From the NCBI GenBank assembly GCA_016858145.1, contig JAEHOE010000033.1:372001-436000 (forward strand): a stretch of DNA of 64,000 nt, in the 5' to 3' direction. The translations under genes and the position numbers were made by a program. Position 1 is the first letter of the stretch; the number at the start of each line of letters is the position of its first letter. Positions 36,664 through 47,400 of the stretch are shown here, one piece after another. Source of the stretch: Edaphochlamys debaryana. Lineage: Eukaryota > Chlorophyta > Chlorophyceae > Chlamydomonadales. Below the pieces are notes generated by a model, which was not told the origin of the DNA, ran no database searches, and saw nothing but the letters and a program-made list of their open reading frames with translations.

Positions 36664-37213
36664 ACCTTGGGGGTCGGTTTTAAGGATCCGTCATGCTTAG
36701 GCGGCAACAGCACAGCAGAACAGATTAAACCACTGCCAACGTGCCCCTCCTCGGGAGTTAGCATGCACCTGCCAATCAGAGAAGCTCACGATTTGCCTTG
36801 CATATCTGACGATCTGAGTCCGTATGATGAAGCCGCCAAGCCCAGCCGCCTACCTGGTCGCGTAGCCCACCCACCTAGCACTCGTCAGCCGACTCAGCCC
36901 TCTTCCGCACTGCCCCCTCGACACGCGACGCGCCCCTGGCACTCTGCTCACAGCGCCTAGCTGTGCGCGCGCTGCAACCCGCGCGCCCTGCCGCAGCACC
37001 CGTCCTGACCACCTGTTCCCACCCGACTTCTCCCCTCCTGAGGTCTACGGCCCCGGCCATTGGCCCCACGCCACTCGCCCGCTCCTCCGCTAACTCACAC
37101 GCTGCCATCACGCTGGGCGTACGCACGCCTTGGGCCCACACCTTATCTACGGAACCGCCTTGTAGGCATACAGTCATTTCCCCCCCGGCCCCACAGGCCG
37201 CTCTTCCGCCAGC

Positions 37214-40200
37214 CTACCAGTGCCGCAGGGGCGCGGTGGGGTCGGCAAGCGTGAGCACCTCCCGCTCCCCCGTGATGGTGGAGAACTCGGCCTCGCGGAT
37301 GAACCACAGCGTCTGGGGGCGGGTGGCGGGGGGAGGGGCCGGCTGATTACCATACGCGGCGAAAAGGTACTCGGTGTGGAAGGGGCGCAGGCCCTGGATC
37401 GTGGGACCGTGCGCCAAGAGGGGGTACCGGTGCGGTACAAAGCTCAATGTCGGGCGAAGCACCCTGCACCCAGCCTGCTGGGTAGGCAAGGCACTTGGAC
37501 AGCCCATTCTGGAGCTTGTTTGCCTTGCATTCCTTCTCCACGCCCCCACCCCCCCACCACGCCACTACGGCCCAGGCGGCCCCGCCCCGCCCCAGTCCCC
37601 CCCACCTTGGGCTTGTACAGCGTGCCCCGCAGCCGCTCCGTCCAGCGCTCGCAGGCGGCGCTGACTGCCTCCACGGCGGCGGCGCCCAGGGGGTGCGGCG
37701 TCACGATGCGCAGCAGCGAGGAGTGGATGATGGAGGCCTGGGGGTTGGTTGGGGTTGGTTGGGGTTGGTTGAGGTTGGTTGGGGTTGGTTGAGGTTGGTT
37801 GGGTTGATTGGAAGGGGGTGGTTGGGGTGGGGCGGGACGAAGCTGAGCAGGTGCTGAGTGCAAGAGAGGAGTGGATGATGGGGGCCTGGGGGTTGGGGGT
37901 CGGGTTGGGGTTGCGGGGCACGTAAGCAAAGTACAACGAGGGCAAGGTGTAGCTCCAACAGCCGCCCGCGACGGCAAGGTGGTGGTGGTGGGGCGAGGTT
38001 CGGGTGGGGCAATAGCTGGGCAGGCTCGGCTCGGCGGGCCCAAGCCCGCGTCAGCCCTCGCTTGGCATCGCGGGCAGCGTGGAATGGAATGCAGCAGCCG
38101 GTTCTGCACGCCGCAGCCTCACACCAGGGCCCCTCGCTGCGCAGCTCCCCGAGCCTATGCCAGCACCCCTCTGCTCGTCCTTGTCATCACCAGGGAATCC
38201 GGCGACAGCGGCCCCCGGCGATCCTGCCAGCACCCCCCCACCCCGGCTAACACGAGCAGCCGTTCACACACACGAGTCGCGCCCACCTGTTTGGTGGATG
38301 CCCCCGGGAAGGCCTTACGCAAGCGGGCGCGCAGGTCCGTGACAATGCTGTTGGTCCCCACCTGCGAGGTCCAGGAGGTAAGAGGCCGGCTCAGCTTTCC
38401 GATGTGGGGTCACTACACAATCCCAGGCACCAAAGCCAGTTCACGAACTTGGGACCGAGTCAACCGCTTCCACAACACCGCACACAGGCTGCACCCGCAC
38501 ACGCTCGGACAACACAGTCCTCGTGACGCACCTCGGTCCACGTCAGCAGCAGCACACCTGTGGAGGCCTGAACCACGCGCTCCAGCTGCGGACGGAGGGA
38601 GGGAAGGGCAAGGGCGTTTTCCGCAGCCTCCAACAAACAAACTCCTTCACTCCACCCCCGCCGTACCCCGTAAACTTTTCGTGCTGCCCCGCCGCCCTGC
38701 TCCGCCACCCACTGCTTCAGCATCCACCACTCCACCCACGACCCGCACACGTCCCGCAGCTGCGGCTCCCTCGCTTCCCCACCCGCAACGTGGGCACCGG
38801 CGTGTCTGCCACCAGCTTCTGCACCATGGCCAGCTCGCGAGCCCACTCGCTGGCGGTGGGCAGGCGGCGCGCCGCGGGTGGCGCGGCCAGGTCGACGCCG
38901 CCGTTGGGCGTGGCGGGGTCGGGGCGCGGGTCGGTGGGCTGGGAGGTGTGGAACACGGTGCAGTGGTAGTTGCCGCGGGCGTTGGCAAAGACCTGGGCAG
39001 GGGGGTGGCGGGAGGCAGGGAGGAGGCGAGGAAGGAACGGTCAATTGACGAAGTTGGACGCGTGTTGGGTGCTTTGTTGGTGTGCTCAGACCTGGGAACA
39101 TCCACCCCACGGCAGACCTCGTTCCTGACCCCAAGAGCAGGCTGGCGGGCGCCTCACACCTCCCTCTGCAGTTTGACAAGCCACAAGACGGTGGCAGCAC
39201 GCTAGGCCCCCAGCACGCGCCGCACCTTGACCCCCTCGGGCAGCAGGCGCATGACGTCCGCCGTGACGGCCGCGGCGATGCGGAGGATGACCGGCGAGTC
39301 GTCCAGCGGGATCACCAGCAGCCGCACCGCGCCTGCGTATGTGCGTGCGCATCCGTGTACGAAAGGGAGGGGTGACGGAGCGGATGTGAACGGTGAAAGC
39401 CATGGGAAGCCACGGTCCCGGAGGCGGCACCAGCGGGCCCCGCAACGGCACGCCACGTAAGTGCCAGGCTTCACGGCCAGGCTTCAACGCAGCGTGCCGA
39501 ACCCAATCAGCGGTAGCTTGCATACCCAGACTACCCACCGAACTGCAGTGGCTCATCCAGCTCGGGGTACTTCTTGGGCCAGGGCGTCTCGCCCTCCACG
39601 TCAACGCCGTGGAACCAGGACACGAGCGGCTCGATGGCCTTGGCGTTGAGATCTGCGGCGGTTAGCGGTTGGGAGGATGAGTAACCAATCTGGAGCCCTT
39701 GTTGCCCAAGATTGTGAGTTGGCACAGGCCCTCGTGCGGTCGGTGCCAGCGTGGGGAAGGATGTCCCCAACGGACTCCCATCCTCCATGCCCCCACCCCA
39801 TCCACCTCCCCTCTCTCCCCTCAAGCGCTTCCCCGCAGGTGGCGCCGTCCCTCCCGGCCGCGGCCCCTGAAAACCCCTGCCCCGCTGTGTCCCACCGTTG
39901 GCTTTGAACTCCGCTGCCATACGCGCGTACAGCGCAGCCCACTCCTGCGCCTCCTGTGAAAGGAGAGGCCGGGGCAGCGGGGCGCACGGGGAGGCGATGT
40001 GGGTCGGCGACAGCATGGATGAGAGGCGTGGGGCGAGGGTACTGGTGCCTTCCCGGCAGCAGTTGCAGTGCAGCGGTGCTCGTGATGGGCTAGCTTGGGT
40101 GCGCGTGACTGAAGAGCTGCATAGGGGACTCCGTTGGGCATTGGGGGCGGGGTGGGATGGGGTGGAAAGCTCGGAGGCGTCCCCGCCGAGCACGGCACAC

Positions 40201-41248
40201 TGCGAGCTACGGCGGCTGCGCACCCCAAGTAGCCAACTCCCTTCGGCACCACGTCGGGGGGCTGTCAGAGCGCCCTGGGTAGGCTGGCCCAGCGACGGCG
40301 CCTGTCCGTCCGTCCGTGTGGCAGGGACGGCCGCGGGACACTTGGTTGTCAGGCGCCGGGCGGCACGGAGCGTGGCCGTAGGCCGTGCCCGCCGGGCTGA
40401 GTCTCACGCAGGGTATCGCAATGGCCCTTTCAATGCTCGGCCCCCCGCCCCGTGCGGCCCCCATGCCCCCATGCGGCCTTCGCCCCAGCTGGGGCCCCTG
40501 CTCCGCCAGGGCGGGCGCAGCTGCAGCGGAGCTTGGAGCCAACGCCTGCTGCACAGCCGGCCAGTGCCGACATCCGGAGGCCCCACTGCGCCCGCCTGGC
40601 CCCCCTGCAGGAGCCTTGTGTCTTGGCCCTCACGGCCTCAGGCTTGCCAGTCCCGGTTAGGGGGAGCCCCATACCGGTACCGCCTGTGCGGCCGACGCCT
40701 AGCTCCCTGCCCGAGCCCCGGCCGGCGACCTTCGCGGAGGCGGCTAGGCCCTGAGCAGTTTCGCCGAGTCTCCCTGAGCCCCTGGCGCTGGCTCGGGACC
40801 TCAGTCTGAAGGCCCCGCTGCTGAGGGTCCCTGGAGGGCAGGGCGCACCTGGGTTTGGGGCCCCCCGTCCGGAGGGGTCACGGCCGCCACGGCCTTGACC
40901 ACCGCTGCGACGTGTGCCTCGTGGTGGTCGTCAGCATCGTGCGTGCTGACCGCAACACGACGAGCGCGGCTGTAAGGCTGCCACAGGTAGACGCTGGAGA
41001 GGGAGGGCGACAGAAGAAGGTGCGAGGGGGCGAAGGGCCGTTGCGATTGACTTCGATTGCAGCCGCTGCAGCCGTGTGCCTGAGTCAAGCGCTGGGCGGT
41101 GATTTTCGCCATAGCCTAGCGCTCACCCTAGCACGAGCGCGGCCACCGTCGCGCCCGTCGCGAGCAGCACGGTGGTCTGGGGCGTCATCCGCCACCAGCT
41201 GCGGTGGGAATGGTGATGCAGGTGGTGTGGGTGGTGGTGGGTGGTCAT
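37214..41248 (-). CDS. Membrane-anchored 2H-phosphoesterase-like protein
   Basis: Ten exons, 41127-41248, 40849-40969, 39896-39953, 39539-39652, 39226-39332, 38783-38992, 38532-38585, 38287-38361, 37606-37737, 37214-37312, phase-consistent, 363 residues. The 2H superfamily (LigT, cyclic phosphodiesterase) uses two H-x-T/S motifs on cyclic-phosphate or 2'-5' linkages. Here GNYH-C-T (His184, Thr186) and IIH-S-S (His292, Ser294) lie about 108 residues apart, each on a hydrophobic strand, as in the family. The N terminus is His-rich (TTHHHPHHLHHH) and followed by one hydrophobic segment TTVLLATGATVAALVLG then RARR, a signal anchor. Substrate is unknown; an RNA-end or nucleotide phosphodiesterase is inferred. 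Intron 2 is long (879 bp) and could hide an exon. Confidence 0.75.
37718..37900 (-). repeat. Exon-9 start and acceptor duplicated in intron 8 of the 2H gene
   Basis: The 5' end of exon 9 with its CCCCCAG acceptor recurs 148 bp upstream (gene sense) in the intron: plus-strand strings starting GAGGAGTGGATGATG at 37718 and 37866. The intron copy would translate as APIIHSSL against ASIIHSSL in the real exon, so it repeats the catalytic H-x-S motif. Confidence 0.85.
37739..37806 (+). repeat. GGTTGGGGTTGGTT minisatellite
   Basis: Repeating 12-base units of GGTTGGGGTTGG with some GGTTGAGGTTGG variants, in an intron of the 2H gene, between exon 9 and its intron copy. G-rich on the plus strand, so the coding-strand transcript is C/A-rich. 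Confidence 0.9.
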
Positions 41249-41409
41249 GAAGCGGCGTAAAGCGGCTGGGGTGCACGCGAGCTTTGGGGCAACAGCCGGG
41301 TGCCCATGCGCAGCTCATGCCATGCTGCACGAAACCCTGAGCGCCATAGTTTCTTTGCTTAACCAAGTGCATGCAATAGAGCCGATCACGGCGTAGCAGG
41401 CCACAGAAC
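41249..41409. promoter_or_regulatory. 161-bp bidirectional promoter, 2H protein / Mut-7-like gene
   Basis: Only 161 bases separate the two start codons, so both transcripts must start from a shared region. No TATA box or known element was recognised. Confidence 0.65.
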
Positions 41410-44400
41410 ATGGCGCCGCGCAAGGCAGCAAAAGCTGCAGCGGTGCAGCTCCCTGACTTTGGCCCGCTCGTTCTTGGCGCTGACCCGCGACCCTTGCTTT
41501 CTGCGATACAAGAGGCCCTCTCGTCGCCGCAGCTTCATTACAAAGTCGTGCAGACCTCGCTGGACAAACTCTTCTTTCGGGAGATAGACGCTGCGACCAG
41601 CGTGGACTTCCTGCTAGCATGTCTCGAGGTGCTAGTGCTAGAGAGCCGAGAGGCGGGGGCGGTCGCGGACGTGGCAGCTGGGCTGGGCCCAGCGGGTCCC
41701 ACGTCGACAGAGGCCGGCGGGGACATGCCGTCGAGTGCAGCTTCCCAGCCGGTCGCTGCGGGCGACGCGGATGCTATAGCAGCTGCTTCTGAAGCCGCCA
41801 GCGTCGCTGCGGAGGCGGCATCGCAGGCAGCGGAGGAGGCCGACGTGGCCAGGGACTTGGCGGAGGCGACCATGGCAAGCGCGGCCGTCGCCGCCGACGC
41901 CGGCGTCAATCCCAAAGCCCGCATCGCTTCGGATCCGGAGCGAAGGCGCCAGCAGCAGGAGGCCTGGAACACCACCATCTCGCACTTGCTGCTGGAGCTC
42001 ATGCCCCAATCGAACTCCGACATGGACGATGCCAGTTCTCAGCCGACGTCCAAGCGCTCCGCCGGCGGCAAGCAACAGCCCCGTCCCTCCTCCACAGCTG
42101 CCCCAAACTCCGACAACTCCACAGCCGCAACTCCTTCGGAAACAGCAGCAGCGGCAGCCGCCGCGACGCCGGGCCCGCTGGCTCCCGAGCTACTGCAGGA
42201 CCCCGCCCGTCGAGCCCGCGTGTTGGCCCTCTTCTCGGCCTGCCTCACGGAGACGCGCCACGCCCGGCTGGCGCTGAAACTGGCACAGGCGTTCGAGCTC
42301 AAGAGGTGAGCGCTCAGGTCGTCGGTTGAGTGGCTGGTGTCGGATGCATGGGCAGAGAGGGTTGAGCTGGGCGTGTCCCGAGGGGTGCCTTGGCGGCTTC
42401 AGGGCCTCTTTCCGGGTTGAGCACTCGGATGGTCCCAGGTTGGGAGGGGTGTTCTAGGGTTAGGGAGTGGCTTGGCGAGGCGTGTCCCGAGGGGCTTCGT
42501 GGGCATGGCAGTCCGAGGGCACCGTCAGCCGCGGCGCTGCCCTAAGAGACGGAGTCCACCCCGGGCAGGAGAGTCACTCGTCAACCCTGCGCAAACCCTC
42601 GCGGCTTCGGGCAGCCTCCTGCCCCTCCCCTCTCTCCACCCCGATCCCCATTCCCCGCTGCCTTTCCCCGCCCGCCCCGCGCGCCCCGCAGCGCCGACCT
42701 GCCCGACCGCGCCGCCGCCGCCGCCGCGGTGGCGGCGCTGCTGGCCGACCGCGTAACGCTCACGCCGGGGCTGGGGCTGGTGACGCACTTCCAGGCAAGC
42801 GCTTGCTTGCGGGCTGGGACTCACGAGCTCGGACCGGGCCCCGCCCTGAGCTGTCCCCGCATCCTGCCCACACCCCATCCCTCCCTGGTCCCTGCAAACA
42901 CACGTGCCTCGATCCCACCCCACCCCACCCCACCCCACCCCCCAGGACCTGTGCACTGACCTGGACCGGCCCGCCCTGCTGGCCCTGCTGGTGGAGGAGG
43001 GGCGCGAGGCGGCGGCGGAGAAGTGGGCAGCGGGGCTGAGCCGGGGGGACCAGGTGGGGGCCGGTGCGGGGCTGGGCCCTGCTATGCACGCTACCGCGGC
43101 CCAGGGCTCGGGTCTGTGCTCGGGCGTGCGAGGCAGAGGCGTTGTGCGGCGGTATGTGTGCCAGCTTGCCAGGCGCCCACCCGTGCTTTCCATGGCCGCG
43201 GCCGCAGATCGCCTTTGTGGAGGCGTGCATTGCTGCTGACCGACTGAGGGCGGCGGCGCACGCCACACGCGCGTTCGGGCTCCGGCCGGTGAGCACCCTT
43301 TCCATCGCAATCCCCTGGGTTCTTTCGCAAACGTACGAACGTCCTCACCTGCCACCCCATTGGAAAGCTTCCCTTGATAAACCCATCCTGCTTCCCCGCC
43401 CCAACAGGAGTTCCCCGACATCGAGGCCCGCTACCGCCGCGCCTCCGTGGCTCGCCTGGCGGCCAAGCGCGTGTGGGGGGTGGCGGCGTCCTTCGTGGGC
43501 ACCGACACGGCCATGCAGGTGGGGTGGGGAAGGGGTGGGGGGAGGGGTGGGAGCAGGGATATGTTTCCGAGCAGCAGGGGTGGGGGTAGGGGTGGGTTCT
43601 GGAGGGAATGGCGGGGGGGGTGGTAGTTGTGGTGTCGGCGTGAGGGCGGGGGAGGTGTGCTTGGGGTAGGAGTTTTGGAGTGTTTGAGCTCAGGAGGACT
43701 GGGTTGGGGGTTGTGCGATTACCACGCCGCTAGTAGCCCGAAGCTCCTCACGCCTGGCCCTCCACACATGCCCCCCCTCACCCACTCCACGATACAGATC
43801 GAGCTTCTGCAGCAGGTGGGTGGGCAGCCGCCAGGGAAGGGACACCTTCTGCGCAGTTGGGGAGGGCAGGAGGGCCAGAGGGCCCCTGGGTGTTCGGGGC
43901 TTGGGTGACCCAGTTTGGCTCACGTGCCACCCCCCTTTCCCGCTCCTTCCCGCGTCCAGATGATTGCCATGGGCGAGGCGGGCTTACTCACCCTCCCATC
44001 GCTGAACCAGCAGAACCTACCCTGCCACATGCCATCCCCCGTCCCCCACCCTGTGCCCCGCCCTTCCCCCACGCTGCGCCCTTTACAGATGATTGCCATG
44101 GGCGAGGCGGCTATGGCGGATGAGTACCGCAAGCGCTTCCGCCTGCCCCCGGAGGCCCTGCCCGCCCTGGACCCGGAGGAGGTGGCGCGGCAGGTGGGGG
44201 CGTGGGGTGGGGGTGGGGGGTGGAGGAGGGCGGGGGCTTGTGTAGGGAGGGGGCTGCACTGTGGGGATTGGGGGGTTGTGAACGGGGCGCGGGTCGGTTG
44301 GAGCGGAGGGTGGGCATGGGAATGGGGGCATGGAGAGGAAGGGAGGGGTGGGCGCTGCAGGGGGGCGCACCGAAGCCTTACCCGGATGCTCGCATGGCCA

Positions 44401-47400
44401 CCAAACCGCCCTTCCTGCACGCCCGCACGCCGGATGAAGGCGGGTAGCTTGGACCGGCGTGGGTTTTAGCAGGCTGTGTGTGGGCGCCCCCGCCTGGCAC
44501 ACGGCCGCCGCCCACCCAGCCGCATACCGGTGCAGCCAGTCCACGCCCGCACCCCCGCAGCGGGGGCGACCGCACAGCCACCAACCGCCCCCCCACCCTT
44601 CCTGCCCTCCCGCACGCCCGCAGGAGGTGGAGCGCGCCGCCCGCTACCTCCCCCTGGAGCTGCCGCCCCTCCCCGCCCGCGTGGCGGCCCTGCTCCCCCC
44701 ACCCACCCTGCCGCCCACGCCCCCGGCCCCGGCCCCGGCCCCGGCCCCGGCCCCGGCCCAACCCTCGGAAGGTGCAACCGCAACCGCAGCTGCGGCCGGG
44801 GCCGAAGCCACAGCTGCGTCGGCAGCCGAGGCTGGGGCTGCAGCGGGGCCGGGGTCGGTGCCGGGGCCGTCGGGGCGGCCCGTGTGGGTGGACGGACCCA
44901 TGGGGCTGCGGGCGGCGGCGTTGCTCCTGGCGGGGGCGGACGTGGTGGGGCTGGATGTGGAGTGGAGGGCGCAGGGGCCGGACCGGGGGGAGGGGGACGG
45001 GGAGGGCGGCGAGGAGGGGGAGGAGGAGGCGGGGGAGGCTCTGGAAGGGGCGGAGCGCGAGGGGAGAGGGTGCAATGGTGGGGGGGGCACGGGCGAGCGC
45101 GCGAGCCTCCTCCAGATCGCCACGCGGGATGCGGCGATGCTGTTCGACCTCCCCGCGCTCTGCGCCGGCGGCGCCTCGGGCGGCGGCAGGCCGAACCGGG
45201 ATCAGGAGGCCGGATCTGTACCCACGGGTCCAGCGGATCGGGATCTGGATTCGGATCTCGACATTGACGACGTGCTGGGGCCGCTGTTTGGCCCCGGCGG
45301 CGCGCTGGTGATCGGCTTCGGCCTGTCAGGTGGGGGACCTGGGGGTGCGGGGGGGGGGGGCAGGAGAGAAAATGTTCGAAGCACATGGGGACCTGACTGC
45401 GGCAATTTGAACTACAGGGAGGTGGGGCTACCTGGGGGGCTACCTTTGCGCAACTGATGGCCGGACGCCCAATGTTCCCGCCTCTCCCTGTCGGCGCGAT
45501 CCCGCTCAGCAGCAAACAACCCCCTCTCCCCCCTTCGCCCCTCCCCCCCTGACAGGGGACCTGTCCAAGCTGGCCTCCTCCTACCCCCACGTGGCGGCGT
45601 TCAGGCGCCTGGAGGCCACCCTTGACCTGCAGGTGGGGTGGGTGGGGGTGGAGACTGGATGGGGGAGGGGAAGGGAGGGATTCTCTGGAGCAAGGTCGAT
45701 GTGTAGGGCCAGTTGCTCTACGTGCTGAATGCTGTGTCGGGCTAGCAGATTGCTTTGGCCCACGGCCCTCTGCGCTTCTGACCCTTCAGGAGCTGTGGCG
45801 GGCGCACTTGGTGGCTCAGGCGCAGGCCTCGCGACCCAAGGTGGGGGACGCAGGAGGGGAAGGAGCGGGGGGCACGGATGACGGCAGGGGACACACGAAG
45901 CCTGGCGCCCAGACTCCTGAGACACCACCCCGCCCCGCCCCCAGCCTCAACCCCTGCCTCAACCCCACCTCCCTCCCTCCCCCCCAGAACGCGCCCCCCG
46001 TGCAGCTGCCCGCCCGCTCCATGCAGGCGGGTCTGTCCACCCTGGCGGCGGGGCTGCTGGGGCGGCCCCTGGACAAGACCATGCAGGCGGGTGGCGGGGA
46101 GGGGGTGGCGTGTATTGCTGGGGCTGCCTGGGGTTTGCAGCAAGCAAGTGGGTACAATAGACGGGTGGCGTGGAGGGGTGGAGCTGGGGCGTGCAGTAGT
46201 AGCAGCAATCACAAACGTGGGTGCTTGGGTCAGGGGCCAGGAGGTTGGCCGTGGGCAGTTGGGGCGGTGCCTGAGGGCGGGTGCTCAAGCGTTTGAGGGA
46301 GACGTTATAGCAGCCAGCTCTCGTGTTGCCAAAGGCCCGCCCCGCCCTCGCGGCTTGCAGGTGTCGGACTGGGAGGCCCGGCCGCTGACCGTACGGCAGA
46401 TGACGTACGCGGCCCAGGACGCGCACGTGCTCGTACGGCTGTACGACGCCTTCCACCAGCGCATGCCGGCCGGCCTGGCGGCGGCCATCGTACGGGAGCG
46501 GACGGTGCCGTACATCGCCGCGCCGCCGCCGGGCGGCGGCGCCGCCCGACGGAGGGTGGGTTGAGGACGCTCCGCCAGCCGTCCCCTGCTCGGCGCTGGC
46601 GGCGGGGGGTCGGCAGCGGCGGCGCGGCGGGCGGTGGGTTTTGGGCGCTCTTGCCATCTCGCACAAGCCCCTTTTTTTAAACTGATCACCATCAGCGAGT
46701 CCGTGCGCTCTGGCCCCTGCGATTGCCCTTCACCCGATCCGATGCCTGGTTGCCCATTGCTGTCCTGTCCGCAGCAGGGCGGGGCGTCAGCGGGCGACAC
46801 GCCGCGGCGGCGGCGGCGCGGCAGCGTCGACGGCGACGACGGCGACGGCGGCAGCGGCAATGGCGAAGGCGGAGCGGACACCAGCGGGGCTCCGGCGGCC
46901 GGCGCCGCCAACCCGTCACGTACGGCAGCGCCGCCGCCGCTGCCGGGACGTCCCGGAGAGGCGGCTGGCGCCGCCGCCGCCGATGGCGGCAGCGGAGGGG
47001 TAGGGGCTGGCGGCCGCGGCGGCCTGATCGGCCCCGCCGCCGTCAAGGCCCTTACCAAGGTGTACGGCAGCGCGCCGCCGCCGCCGCCACCCCCGATCGC
47101 CGCCGTCACCGCGGCAGCGGCGGCGGCGGCCGCAACGGCGGCGGCGGCGACACGGCAGCTGCCTCCGTCGGTGGCGGCGGCGCTGGAGGCGAAGGGCCTC
47201 GGCGGCGCAGTGCGGTGGCTGGCGCCGCCGTCGACTGGGAGCCCCTGGGCCCAGGCAGGGCCTACAGGGGCCCGGGAGGGCTGTGCAGGTACGAGGTGCT
47301 AACGTGTGTAGTCCAGGTTCGCCCACCTTTGGACCTCGGTGCGCATCGGGCACGCTGGCCGCCGCCGTTAACGATGCTTGAAAAGATACCCACCTCCACG

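Larger units (their letters stand above)
36300..37213. other. Convergent 3' region, SEC62 and 2H-phosphoesterase genes
   Basis: Holds both 3' UTRs. TGTAA occurs on the plus strand at 36614-36618 (SEC62) and on the minus strand at 36659-36663 (2H gene), so transcripts may abut or overlap slightly. No coding exon supported. Confidence 0.55.
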
